This document shows positions 9,147-16,675 of a DNA stretch of 29,326 nucleotides, piece by piece. The position numbers and the translations under genes were made by a program. Numbering within the stretch: the first letter of the stretch is position 1; the number at the start of each line of letters is the position of its first letter. The notes beneath the pieces are model-generated. The model was not told where the DNA came from. It saw nothing but the letters and a program-made list of their open reading frames with translations, and made no database searches. This DNA is from Candidatus Aminicenantes bacterium UBA647 (GTDB lineage Bacteria > Acidobacteriota > Aminicenantia > UBA2199), in NCBI GenBank assembly GCA_002299555.1, contig DBOL01000069.1:1-29326 (forward strand), in the 5' to 3' direction.

Positions 9147-9335
9147 ATGGCAAAAAAAGTAAAATTAAGTAATGAAAGTAGTCAAAAAGCAGATGAAATT
9201 TTAGCTTTTCATGGTTACTCTTCTCTGGAAGAGTTGATTGGTAACCTGATTGACAGTGAATATGAAAAAATAAAGTCAGATGATGATAAAGATGAGCAGG
9301 CCGAAAAGCTTAGCGGATTAGGTTATATCTCTTAA
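9147..9335 (+). CDS. small protein with LGYIS C-terminus, AlkP operon
   Basis: A 62-residue, highly charged protein with good translation signals (AGGAG seven bases before ATG). It lies ten bases after the second AlkP gene, and its stop overlaps the next start as TAATG. I do not recognise a named family. Residues 10-40 look like a ribbon-helix-helix-sized or helical-hairpin segment (ADEILAFHGYSSLEELIGN). Residues 41-54 are acidic, and the chain ends in KLSGLGYIS. From memory, endings of the L-x-x-LGYI type are common at the C-termini of AlkP/sulfatase-fold and TPR proteins; here the ending sits on a separate small protein beside such enzymes, so it may be an accessory subunit. Confidence 0.7.
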   Translation: MAKKVKLSNESSQKADEILAFHGYSSLEELIGNLIDSEYEKIKSDDDKDEQAEKLSGLGYIS

Positions 9336-10183
9336 TGATCCATAAAATAAATTTTTTTATTACCAAAGTATTCAATGTTATCCTTGCTCCATTCAGTGGA
9401 GTGAATGATTTCTGGCCGGTATTAATACTAAGTGTCATTCTCTCTTTTGTGATCCTGTATATACTGAAATATATCTCTTTTCCAAAGAAAATTGTGGAAT
9501 CAAAAGATCAGATCAAAGCAAATATTTTTGCTATAAGGATATACAAAGATTTCTGGAAAGTGATAGTTTCATCTTTCTTTAAGAGTTTATTTCACACATT
9601 CAGATATTTTATTTTCAACCTTGCTCCATTTCTGGTAATAATTCCTCTACTTCTGCCTGTTTTCTCACAGATGGAGGTCAGGTTTGGTATGAGGCCTTTT
9701 GATCAGGGAGAGTCTATTGTGCTTAAAGCCGATCTTAACAAGGATTATAAAAAATATAGTATCACTCTTAATGAAAATGAGTTTGTGAAACTTAAAATGA
9801 GGCCTGTCTTTATAAATGCCTGGATGGATGAAGAGAAGACCAAACCGATCAGGGTAGCAAACTGGAAACTTGAAGCGGTTAAAGAAGGGGAAACGAAATT
9901 GGGAATTAAAATTGATGATAAGGTTTTTTATAAAAATCTTAAGATCGGAAAATCCAAACTTCCTCTCTCAAACAGAAAGTATATGACTTCCGGTTTTACT
10001 CACTTCTTTTACCCAGCAGAAGAGCTAATTGAGGAAAATGAACTATTGAGGGCTGTTAAGATCAGTTATCCGGGAAAACTGGTTGATTTTCTCGGTATTA
10101 AAATGCACTGGATATTATGGAATCTTATTATTGTAATGATAGTTATACTTGCATTCAGGAAAAGGTTTGGAGTAGAATTTTAA
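9335..10183 (+). CDS. three-TM membrane protein with insertase-like layout
   Basis: A 282-residue membrane protein, last gene of the AlkP operon, joined by TAATG. TM1 is about 26-47; a polar/amphipathic cytoplasmic hairpin follows at 50-92 (KDQIKANIFAIRIYKDFWK...). TM2 is about 94-112 and proline-containing (LAPFLVIIPLLLPVF), a beta-rich domain occupies about 118-250, and TM3 is about 257-275. TM, cytoplasmic helical hairpin, TM with a P-rich start is the core layout of the YidC/EMC3/TMCO1/Get1 (Oxa1) superfamily, but I cannot show homology from one sequence. I recall unnamed proteins of this kind beside COG3379 AlkP genes in other phyla. Its stop overlaps that of the convergent gene by three bases. 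Confidence 0.75.
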   Translation: MIHKINFFITKVFNVILAPFSGVNDFWPVLILSVILSFVILYILKYISFPKKIVESKDQIKANIFAIRIYKDFWKVIVSSFFKSLFHTFRYFIFNLAPFLVIIPLLLPVFSQMEVRFGMRPFDQGESIVLKADLNKDYKKYSITLNENEFVKLKMRPVFINAWMDEEKTKPIRVANWKLEAVKEGETKLGIKIDDKVFYKNLKIGKSKLPLSNRKYMTSGFTHFFYPAEELIEENELLRAVKISYPGKLVDFLGIKMHWILWNLIIVMIVILAFRKRFGVEF

Positions 10184-10767
10184 TCAGAAATTTCAACTTC
10201 TGATACTGATTCAAGTACCTTTGTATTAACTGATACAAAGGATTTGCTGTCATATTTTAATTTAAAGAATCCGTCTTCCTTCTTTAAATATTCAACTATT
10301 GAAACATTAGTTAACTGGATGAAATCATTGTCTTCAAAATTCTTTAAAAATCCGGTAAATACACCTTTAATAAGATAATAAGAATTGCCGACAGTTCTTG
10401 TGGTTAGTTCAAGATAATGGGCCTTTTTCTGACCGGTATCTGTATTTTGCATTGCTTGTGTGGGAGTCTCCTCGAGAATAGAGTTTTTAGGTTGGTTTTC
10501 ATCATAAACAAAATAAATGTTATCTTTTCTAAATAAAAACTCCTTATATTTCCTTGATTCCTGATATTCTTTATTATTGTGTTCTGAGAGGGTTACATCT
10601 GTAAGTTTAATAAAACCTGTCAAATTGAATTCTGTTACGGCAGAACTGCCACCCACTTTTCTGTTAAGAACAGAGTGGGTTCTGGCATCAACCATCTTGC
10701 TCTCTACTTTGATATCTCCAACCACAATTTTCCCGGGGGATCCTATCACAATTTTCCATTCCTTCAT
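10180..10767 (-). CDS. unrecognised two-repeat protein at the end of the pseudopilin cluster
   Basis: A 195-residue protein without signal peptide or membrane segment and of no family I can name. It lies 50 bases after the GspH/FimT-like gene on the same strand, so it may be its operon partner. The two halves look duplicated: GFIKLTDVTL with FRKDNIYFVYDE near 50-90 and DFIQLTNVSIVEY with KLKYDSKSFVSVN near 142-182. The repeated pattern G-F-x-x-F-I-x-L-T-x-V resembles a small beta-barrel unit such as an LSm-type fold, but that is a guess. Translation is supported by GAGGAG before the ATG. A perfect palindrome, GAGATATCTC (10768-10777), lies between and partly covers the ribosome-binding site and could hide it. 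Stem-loops near its 3' end (10183-10204, 10217-10240) may end one or both convergent transcripts. Confidence 0.7.
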   Translation of the reverse strand: MKEWKIVIGSPGKIVVGDIKVESKMVDARTHSVLNRKVGGSSAVTEFNLTGFIKLTDVTLSEHNNKEYQESRKYKEFLFRKDNIYFVYDENQPKNSILEETPTQAMQNTDTGQKKAHYLELTTRTVGNSYYLIKGVFTGFLKNFEDNDFIQLTNVSIVEYLKKEDGFFKLKYDSKSFVSVNTKVLESVSEVEISD

Positions 10768-10817
10768 GAGATATCTCCTCTACTCTATTATGTTCAAACA
10801 TTTTCAGAATGTCAACA

Positions 10818-11249
10818 TCATAATTTTGTGATCCTGATTCTTCCTGCGAATGATAATGCGATCTTATAAGAGTACATTTTATTTGATATTTTAATTGTAC
10901 ACATTGGTGAAGCACTGCCTTTCGGATTAAATACAGGTGAAGCGTTGCTTGTGATTTTGACATCTCCATTTATTTCCCAGGATTTATAGTTGATCCATTT
11001 GTGATCTTTTATGATCTCTAATCTGCCTTCCCTGTCTATAATACGGAACCTTACTTTACGGCTCTCCGAGAGTGAAAGATATCTGGCTTCACTTAAGTGT
11101 GACGTTGTCGAAGATATTGCATTTGATATTTCAACTCTTGAAAGAAATGATGAGATAGCAGGAAATGAAGAAGTTAAGACAAACATACCTATAGTTACAG
11201 CACATAAAAGTTCCAGGATTGTTATCCCTTTGCTATTTCTCATCTTCAA
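10818..11249 (-). CDS. GspH/FimT-type pseudopilin
   Basis: A 143-residue minor pilin of the type II secretion / type IV pilus superfamily. The type III signal peptide is short and basic (MKMRNSKG), with cleavage expected after the glycine at residue 8, leaving ITILELL with glutamate at mature position 5. A hydrophobic helix follows to about residue 30. The C-terminal half has the GspH/FimT pattern of FNPKGSA and a final GRIRI. It overlaps the preceding pilX/gspK-like gene by 17 bases. It would be inserted in the inner membrane, processed by a prepilin peptidase (not in this window) and placed in the pilus tip or pseudopilus. GspH versus FimT/FimU cannot be decided here. Confidence 0.82.
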   Translation of the reverse strand: MKMRNSKGITILELLCAVTIGMFVLTSSFPAISSFLSRVEISNAISSTTSHLSEARYLSLSESRKVRFRIIDREGRLEIIKDHKWINYKSWEINGDVKITSNASPVFNPKGSASPMCTIKISNKMYSYKIALSFAGRIRITKL

Positions 11250-12573
11250 ATATTTCTTCTGTCGACTCTGTTCTGAAACCTTTGATAATAGTTAAATCTT
11301 TGATAAAAAAATTGTTAATTGAGGGTGATATTGAAGAATTCGGAGATGTTACTTCAATATTACTTTTGTTCATGATATCAAAACAATATAGATTGCCTGA
11401 TATGTGTACTTCCGGAGCCTTATTAAAAATACTTCCCTTTATATTGATAGAACCATGAATAATTAATGGCTTGCTGGAATAGAACCTTAAAGACGGAGTT
11501 TCGGGATTCGGCAGAAAGGGTGATGGAGCTAATAGAATTGTTATTGACGGTTTTGAATTTTTCAGGACATTTGTTCTGCTTCCTGTAATGGATGAGCAGA
11601 TATTCAAATTCCCTAAAATGATCAATTCGGGATATGAATCAATGGCAAGGGCAGGATCGCTTCCTGCTTCAAGCACTTCTACATTTCCGTTAACTATTAT
11701 TTTCTCATTAAATTTTTTATATTCACTCAGGGAACTCCCCCCTGTTTTATGTTCGAATTGATCACCGGAGTATCTTATCTTAAAATAATTATTATTCTGG
11801 ACTATTTCAATTATCTGATACTTTTCTTCTACAGAAAGGATTATCTTTTCGGTATTTCCCTGCACGAAAACCGGCCCTGTGTTTTCTTCTGAGAGCGAGA
11901 GGTATATTCCATCCATAAATTCGGATCCATTATTTGCCTGTTTGAATAATTTGTTTAATGTTTCCAGCGTCAGGTCCTCCCGGTCAAGGCCAAGAAGCAT
12001 TGCTAAATATGATTTAATATCAAAAACTGATTCATTATCAGAAATGAAAATATTATGTTTCTCTGTTGAGGCGAGGTGGTTCTCAATGAAAGCCTCTCTG
12101 TTTCTGTTGAATTGTCCCGAATTAATAAGAACTGGAAAAAGATCAAAAGGGATATCTCCTGAAATTATATTGAAGATACTTTCACTTATCCATTTATGCC
12201 GTCCATTGGATGATATAGATTCTATTCTAAAATTAACTTTGGTGAGTTTGAAAAGTAAAAGATCCCGAGTGTTAAACTGGAAGGACCTTTTTATTTTCAC
12301 AGGATCTTTATAGATGTCAGGATAGAGTGTGTTATTAAAAATTTCTATGTATTCATCTACCGCTGAATCAAATCGGATGCTTTTGATCTTTTCAGTGTCC
12401 CTGTGCAGTTGAACAATTAGGTGATTGTGAAGTAATTCTGATCTTGAATTGTGAATATTTCTTGCCTTTACAACTCTATTATGGATCAGTGTGAAATTCA
12501 GCAAAGAAAATCCGACAAACAGAACAAGGAACATGAATATCAAAGCGAAAATAACCGATCCGTTCTTTTTCAT
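11233..12573 (-). CDS. PilX/GspK-like minor pseudopilin with a bactofilin-like C-terminal region
   Basis: A 446-residue protein with an N-terminal membrane anchor shaped like a minor pilin (MKKNG followed by SVIFALIFMFLVL). There is no glutamate at mature position 5, as is normal for GspK and common for PilX proteins that cap the pilus tip. Residues about 30-280 are a soluble domain. Residues about 290-430 repeat short beta phrases (VNGNVEV, IILGNLNI, IIHGSINIKGS, HISGNLY) like right-handed beta or bactofilin-type stacking. The start overlaps the stop of the preceding gene as TAATG, and the 3' end overlaps the GspH-like gene. It is larger than classical GspK (about 320 residues). The adhesive or scaffold role of the C-terminal region is inferred. 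Confidence 0.72.
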   Translation of the reverse strand: MKKNGSVIFALIFMFLVLFVGFSLLNFTLIHNRVVKARNIHNSRSELLHNHLIVQLHRDTEKIKSIRFDSAVDEYIEIFNNTLYPDIYKDPVKIKRSFQFNTRDLLLFKLTKVNFRIESISSNGRHKWISESIFNIISGDIPFDLFPVLINSGQFNRNREAFIENHLASTEKHNIFISDNESVFDIKSYLAMLLGLDREDLTLETLNKLFKQANNGSEFMDGIYLSLSEENTGPVFVQGNTEKIILSVEEKYQIIEIVQNNNYFKIRYSGDQFEHKTGGSSLSEYKKFNEKIIVNGNVEVLEAGSDPALAIDSYPELIILGNLNICSSITGSRTNVLKNSKPSITILLAPSPFLPNPETPSLRFYSSKPLIIHGSINIKGSIFNKAPEVHISGNLYCFDIMNKSNIEVTSPNSSISPSINNFFIKDLTIIKGFRTESTEEIFEDEK

Positions 12574-13265
12574 TACTCAACCCTGTTTGACAGGAAAATA
12601 TATCCTCTCACTTGTTCCTTGTTGTTTATTTCAAGCCTGTAAAGAACTGAGTTGGAATCCTCAAAGAACGAAATATAGAAATCTGTAACTCCTTCGATCA
12701 CAGGTTGAAAATAACCTTTATCAATTTTTCTTTTTAATACCTTTTCCTTCTTATATAATTTCATTTCTATCTCTTTAAGCGGGACAACAACAGAGTGTTT
12801 CAGGTGATCATTTTTTAGTCCGGTCTCAAGATGTAACAAATATCCGTCTACTTTCCGTATCCTTGAGTATTCAAATTGTCTGCTGACAACGTCATATATA
12901 AGAATTCTTTTCCCTTTCTTAACAAAATCTTTACCGGTTACTTCAATAGTTTTATCACCTTCATAACTATTTCTATCCATCTCTTCTGAAGCAAGTCCAT
13001 AGATAATTTTAAAACCGGATTGAGTATGAGAGAATAATTCCAGGTTGAAAATGGAAGCCGCTTCCTGGAGCCTCATACCGCATTTTGTAAGATCATCTTT
13101 TATGGTGTCCACAGTGAAAAAAAGTGACTCCAGTAAATGCTGGCGGGTAGTGATCTTTTTACTCACGGTGATCCCCTCTGATATATTTGAAATAACCATA
13201 CCGAAAATGGTAAAGCTGATCGCTAAAACGATCAGTAGTTCTAAAACTGAAAATCCACTATTCAT
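12573..13265 (-). CDS. PilW/GspJ-like minor pseudopilin
   Basis: A 230-residue minor pilin. The prepilin motif MNSG followed by FSVLELLIVL gives cleavage after G4 and E5 in the mature protein; the hydrophobic helix runs to about residue 27. The body is beta-rich (GKRILIYDV, RKVDGYLLHLETGL, FQPVIEGVTDFYISF), and the phrase V-x-D-F-x-I/V-x-F near the C-terminus is typical of PilW/GspJ proteins. Starts overlap the upstream gene by eight bases and the downstream gene by one, giving a translationally coupled string. It probably joins the I-J-K-type tip complex with its neighbours. Confidence 0.8.
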   Translation of the reverse strand: MNSGFSVLELLIVLAISFTIFGMVISNISEGITVSKKITTRQHLLESLFFTVDTIKDDLTKCGMRLQEAASIFNLELFSHTQSGFKIIYGLASEEMDRNSYEGDKTIEVTGKDFVKKGKRILIYDVVSRQFEYSRIRKVDGYLLHLETGLKNDHLKHSVVVPLKEIEMKLYKKEKVLKRKIDKGYFQPVIEGVTDFYISFFEDSNSVLYRLEINNKEQVRGYIFLSNRVE

Positions 13266-13629
13266 TGCTTACCTCCTTTAGTATTCCCGACTTATAGAAA
13301 ATCAGCACTGCATTGAAGTTTTTTCTACTTCCTTTCAAAATTATTTTTTTCAAATTATCGGTTATATTAACGATACTCGTTCGTATCATTACATCTCCTT
13401 CCCACTCTGCTGTTGTCCCTTCTGAAAAAAGGGGTGAGATAAATGTTTTTCCTAAAAATAAATTTTTTTTGTTTTCAAGTGCCAGATTAACCTCAAATCT
13501 AAGATTTGAATTTTTAACTCCGTGAAGTGCAACGATCATACATTTCATCAATAAAAGAGTTGATAAACTTATTAGCATAATTGATATGAGAGTTTCTATA
13601 ATAGTAAATCCAGATTTTTGAGTTTCCAT
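13258..13629 (-). CDS. PilV/GspI-like minor pseudopilin, first gene of the cluster
   Basis: A 123-residue minor pilin with the prepilin motif METQKSG followed by FTIIETL, so cleavage follows G7 and E5 is present. The hydrophobic helix is about residues 8-32. Its size and position ahead of PilW/GspJ- and PilX/GspK-like genes match the usual V/I-W/J-X/K gene order. No good Shine-Dalgarno sequence precedes ATG 13629; extending the frame upstream to TTG 13650 would add hydrophobic residues before the basic prepilin leader, which is unlikely, so I keep the ATG. No major pilin, ATPase, platform or secretin genes are in the window. Confidence 0.78.
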   Translation of the reverse strand: METQKSGFTIIETLISIMLISLSTLLLMKCMIVALHGVKNSNLRFEVNLALENKKNLFLGKTFISPLFSEGTTAEWEGDVMIRTSIVNITDNLKKIILKGSRKNFNAVLIFYKSGILKEVSNE

Positions 13630-13942
13630 ATAAGAAGATCAGTAACAATATTATTGCCAAACTTAGACTTATTTTAGATTCGGAAGATGAGAATAGAAAT
13701 AATTCTTTTATATAGGGACTATCCATATCTAATAATAATTTTTTTCTTTAAAAGGATCATTTCAAACGGAAAACAATGTATAAACTATTGAAAACATTCA
13801 AAGCGGTTATAGTAAACATATCTATACACTTTTGAATAAGCATGAGATCAATAAAATTTTGTTTAATACCTATATAAAAAGAAATTTCACTTCCTGGTCG
13901 GCATGGAAACAAAATTGTATATATGTTCTTCGGAGGTAAGAA
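13630..13942. other. AT-rich divergent intergenic region
   Basis: This 313-base stretch lies between the divergent pseudopilin and comEA-like genes. It must hold promoters in both directions, but I see only very AT-rich sequence with several TATA-like boxes and no convincing paired -35 element. GGAGGT at 13933-13938 is the ribosome-binding site of the plus-strand gene. No RNA gene or repeat is evident. Confidence 0.5.
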
Positions 13943-14239
13943 ATGAGAAATGTAAGAAATTTTTTAATTTTTTTTCTGGTACTGGCAATTTTTTCAATGT
14001 CGGGACTTCAGTTGCAGGGAGCCGAAAAGAAGGCTGTAAAAAGGTCGGGTCTGATAAATATCAATACTTCAGGAGTTGATCAATTATCTAAACTGCCAGG
14101 AATCGGAAAGAAGAAGGCCGAAAGGATAATTTCCTTTCGGAAGAAATATGGGCGATTCAGACGTACCAGAGAGATCATGAAAGTTAAAGGGATCGGAGAG
14201 AAAACCTTTAAAAAATTTGCAAAGCGCATCAGGGTTTGA
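13943..14239 (+). CDS. ComEA-like helix-hairpin-helix DNA-binding protein
   Basis: A 98-residue exported protein. Residues 1-26 form a signal peptide or anchor (hydrophobic core FLIFFLVLAIF). Residues 37-98 are the double helix-hairpin-helix module of ComEA: ININTSGVDQLSKLPGIG, KKKAERIISFR, KYGRF, then KVKGIGEKTFKK. ComEA binds incoming double-stranded DNA during natural transformation in the periplasm or at the cell surface. It is short, as in many diderm ComEA proteins, and very basic. It lies divergent from the minor-pilin cluster, and pili and ComEA act together in DNA uptake, which fits but does not prove a competence role. GGAGGT sets the start. Confidence 0.85.
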   Translation: MRNVRNFLIFFLVLAIFSMSGLQLQGAEKKAVKRSGLININTSGVDQLSKLPGIGKKKAERIISFRKKYGRFRRTREIMKVKGIGEKTFKKFAKRIRV

Positions 14240-14248
14240 GGAGTAAGC

Positions 14249-14485
14249 ATGGATGAAAAAATTAAAGAGTTGAATCTTTTACTTTTGTATCTTGCCGGGT
14301 GGGAAGAAGATTCTACAAAAGATCCGGGAAAAAAGGTTTACCGGTCATGGAAGGGGTATTTGTTTGAAGTTCTTAATGAGCTTCAGGATGATGAGATGAT
14401 CTACCAGTTCAAGAACGGGAAGTCGGTTATTCTTCTTGACGAAGGAATTAAAAAGGCCGAAAAACTGAAGGAAAAATATCTCTGA
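14249..14485 (+). CDS. DUF6429-like small protein
   Basis: A 78-residue cytoplasmic protein nine bases after the ComEA-like gene, with a good site (GAGGAG) before its ATG. The pattern LLLLYLAGW, a W-K followed by LNEL, then KSVILLDEGIKKAEKL matches my memory of the DUF6429 family, which resembles a small winged-helix-like module of unknown function. No catalytic residues are visible. The stop is followed by a GAAA-capped hairpin, so the two-gene unit probably ends there. Confidence 0.65.
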   Translation: MDEKIKELNLLLLYLAGWEEDSTKDPGKKVYRSWKGYLFEVLNELQDDEMIYQFKNGKSVILLDEGIKKAEKLKEKYL

Positions 14486-14515
14486 TCAAGATAGGATTTA
14501 TTTGAAAATTAACGG

Positions 14516-14537
14516 GGGAGGTGAGAAATCACCTCCC
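14516..14537 (+). terminator. stable hairpin with GAAA tetraloop
   Basis: A nine-bp perfect stem, GGGAGGTGA paired with TCACCTCCC, is closed by GAAA (a GNRA loop), 30 bases after the stop of the DUF6429-like gene. There is no T-tract after it, so it is either a 3'-end stabiliser or a factor-dependent terminator. Confidence 0.45.
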
Positions 14538-14646
14538 TGTCCACTGGTGATGAATGTTGTGACCGGATAAATAAATTTATTATTGATTTTTTTCCTTCAA
14601 TGTTAATTTAACCCTTCTTGTTATATAATATATTCAGGAGAGGAAA

Positions 14647-15375
14647 ATTTCATTTTATAAGGCCATATCAGCTTTTTATGACCGTATCTTTCCTTTTTCT
14701 GAAAAGAAAAGGTCTTTTGTCAGGTCAATAATTACAAAGAAATCCTCTTCTCTGCTTGATATTGGATGTGCGACAGGGGAACTTGTTTTCTTTGGAGAGA
14801 CATGGGGACTGTCTTCTTTCGGGATTGATAATGATAAAAATCTTCTTGATATTGCCCTTGAGAAGAAAAAGAAAATTGACTCCGATGCGGTTTTTTTAAA
14901 TTCTGATATGAGAAAAGTAGAGGAAGTGTTTGAAAGAAAAAGATTTGATCTGATTACATGTATGGGTAATACTCTTGTTCACCTGGGGTCATATGCGGAA
15001 TTGTGCCGGTTCTTCGATTCGGTATATTCATTGCTGAATAAGCAAGGAGTTTTTGCTGCACAGATAGTTAATTATGATAATGTCCTTATTAACGGAGTGA
15101 ATGCTTTTAAAAATATAGAAGATGATGAATTCTTGTTTGTAAGGGAGAACGAGATTATTGAAAAGGGCGAAAAGATAGAGTTCTCCGGTGAACTTATAAT
15201 AAAGAAAACAGGTGAAAAGTTCAGGAACAAAGTATCACTTTATCCTGCAGATAGTAATGATGTTATGGGTGGGCTTGACGATGCCGGATTCAGTTTGATA
15301 AAATTCTATGGGGATTTTGACAAGGGAACCTTTAGTGAAACTAGCAATGCACTGATATTCATTGCTGAGAAATAA
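14647..15375 (+). CDS. SAM-dependent methyltransferase with probable ATT start codon
   Basis: A class I methyltransferase. The first in-frame ATG (14908) comes after the cofactor site, so it cannot be the start. Reading back, the frame is open to a stop at 14626-14628 and encodes SFYKAISAFYDRIFPFS and motif I LLDIGCATGEL (residues 36-46), then GIDNDKN as the acidic ribose-binding motif. Related methyltransferases usually begin at this FY..I...YD.IFP block. AGGAG (14636-14640) stands six bases before ATT 14647, and no ATG, GTG or TTG is available there, so ATT is the best start, giving 242 residues. A sequencing error in an ATG would explain it equally well. The substrate is unknown. A nucleotidyltransferase starts one base after its stop. 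Confidence 0.78.
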   Translation: MSFYKAISAFYDRIFPFSEKKRSFVRSIITKKSSSLLDIGCATGELVFFGETWGLSSFGIDNDKNLLDIALEKKKKIDSDAVFLNSDMRKVEEVFERKRFDLITCMGNTLVHLGSYAELCRFFDSVYSLLNKQGVFAAQIVNYDNVLINGVNAFKNIEDDEFLFVRENEIIEKGEKIEFSGELIIKKTGEKFRNKVSLYPADSNDVMGGLDDAGFSLIKFYGDFDKGTFSETSNALIFIAEK

Positions 15376-15376
15376 T

Positions 15377-16147
15377 ATGAAAAGAGCAACGATCATTCTT
15401 CCTTGTGCTGGTGAGGGGAAAAGGCTTGGTGCAAAGGGTCCGAAAGAATTATTTGAGATTTATCCGGGGAAAAAACTAATTGATTATTCGATCGAGCATA
15501 TTAAAGCGTTTAATAATTCAAAGAAAAGAGCTGAGTTGGATGTAAGAGTGGCAGTAATAACTATTATTAAGCCGGGGAAAGAGAGTGTTTTTCGCTATGT
15601 ATCAGAAAGATTACCTATAGTCGATGTTAACTATGTGATGTTTAATAATTATTTCAGAGAATGGCCCGGATCAGTATATTCTGCAAATATGGAGTTTTCG
15701 GATTTCAATATCGTACTCCTGCCTGATTCTTTTATAAAGTTCGGGGAAGACGATCTTATATATTCAGATGAGAAAGGGGAAACACTGATCAGTAGAGCTA
15801 TTGAAAGACTCCTTGAAGATAGTGTGGTCTTCGGTGTAACAAAATGCAGCGACAAGCATATGATCTCCACACTCGGGGCGGTTAAAGTTGAAAAAAACAG
15901 GATAACAAAATTCAAAGATAAACCATCAGCAAATATTGACCAGTATACCGGGGTCTGGGGGGCTTATGGTTTTCTGGAATCTGCATCCCGCAAATTATAT
16001 GAATTTCTTATTGATTCAGTTGAAAAAAGTGGTAAGAAAGAACATTTGCTTAAAGAATTAGATCCATCAGTATTTTTTATTGATACTTATCATGATCTGG
16101 GTACAATAGATTCCGTTGCGAAATTTATAAGTTCAGATAATTCCTGA
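15377..16147 (+). CDS. sugar-1-phosphate nucleotidyltransferase-like protein
   Basis: A 256-residue nucleotidyltransferase of the GT-A-like NTP_transferase family, which activates a sugar phosphate with an NTP. The N-terminal signature is LPCAGEGKRLGAKGPKEL, with G12/G14/R16 for the nucleotide and PK at 22-23. D117 in VLLPDS is the expected metal ligand, and TGVWGAYGF near 195 is a substrate-loop phrase. The start is ATG 15377, one base after the methyltransferase stop (TAATATG); an upstream TTG at 15362 lies inside that gene and would disturb the N-terminal strand. The sequence is closer to general UDP/dTDP-sugar pyrophosphorylases than to GlmU, as there is no left-handed beta-helix. Its stop TGA directly abuts the opposing stop of the anti-sigma gene in TGATCA. 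Confidence 0.78.
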   Translation: MKRATIILPCAGEGKRLGAKGPKELFEIYPGKKLIDYSIEHIKAFNNSKKRAELDVRVAVITIIKPGKESVFRYVSERLPIVDVNYVMFNNYFREWPGSVYSANMEFSDFNIVLLPDSFIKFGEDDLIYSDEKGETLISRAIERLLEDSVVFGVTKCSDKHMISTLGAVKVEKNRITKFKDKPSANIDQYTGVWGAYGFLESASRKLYEFLIDSVEKSGKKEHLLKELDPSVFFIDTYHDLGTIDSVAKFISSDNS

Positions 16148-16675
16148 TCAATTCGGAATTCCCGGCAAACCAAAATCTAAAGCAGAGCGGAGATATTCTT
16201 TTGCGGAATTTATAGATTTTTTTAATCCCTCAGCCTCTTTTAGAATAGGCGATTCCATATTGGAAACGATATTATTAAAATTTTTCAACTTATCAACTGC
16301 CAGAATATTGACAAGAGGGCTTGATTCTCGAATTTCAGAAGGCTTATTTATGTTTTGATATAGGATGATCCCAAGTGAAAGGACGATAATGAAAAGTGAA
16401 GCTGCTACCGGAACAGAGGGAAAACTCCAGCTTTTCAGTTTCACTATATTTCCTTTTCCCAGGTTATCTATATTTGAAAATATCTTTTGATTCAATTCAT
16501 TGATTGAAGATTCTGAAATCCCTGAATCGAGATTGGAGTCCCTTAATTGTTTCCCGAGATTCATGTATGCATTGCAGTCCCGGCAACTTTTTAGATGTTT
16601 GCGAACTATTCCGGGAAGCGGTTTGTCTGATCCTTCACGACTGTCGATTATGATCTTTGATATTAAACATCTCAT
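16148..16675 (-). CDS. zinc-finger anti-sigma factor
   Basis: A 175-residue membrane anti-sigma factor. The N-terminal ZAS-type zinc site is C3, H27, C31 and C34 (HLKSCRDC). One transmembrane helix lies at about 90-108 (VPVAASLFIIVLSLGIILY), followed by an external domain of about 65 residues without a recognised fold. It overlaps its sigma gene by four bases (ATGA), the usual translational coupling that balances the two. It would hold the sigma factor at the inner face of the membrane until an envelope signal releases it. Confidence 0.85.
   Translation of the reverse strand: MRCLISKIIIDSREGSDKPLPGIVRKHLKSCRDCNAYMNLGKQLRDSNLDSGISESSINELNQKIFSNIDNLGKGNIVKLKSWSFPSVPVAASLFIIVLSLGIILYQNINKPSEIRESSPLVNILAVDKLKNFNNIVSNMESPILKEAEGLKKSINSAKEYLRSALDFGLPGIPN

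Noticed and set aside
10217..10240. CCTTTGTA/TACAAAGG inverted repeat
   Set aside because: It is eight bp with an eight-base loop and no T-tract inside a gene end; it is too weak for a separate terminator call and is mentioned with the gene.
13514..13726. 70-residue minus-strand frame upstream of the pseudopilin cluster
   Set aside because: It overlaps the PilV/GspI-like gene in another frame, has no ribosome-binding site and an implausible C-terminus, while the overlapping gene has clear family motifs.
14908..15375. 155-residue methyltransferase reading from the first ATG
   Set aside because: It would lose SAM-binding motif I, which is encoded in the same open frame upstream.
16139..16160. 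AATTCC/GGAATT hairpin over the abutting convergent stops
   Set aside because: Six AT-rich base pairs with a ten-base loop and no T-tract could easily occur by chance.
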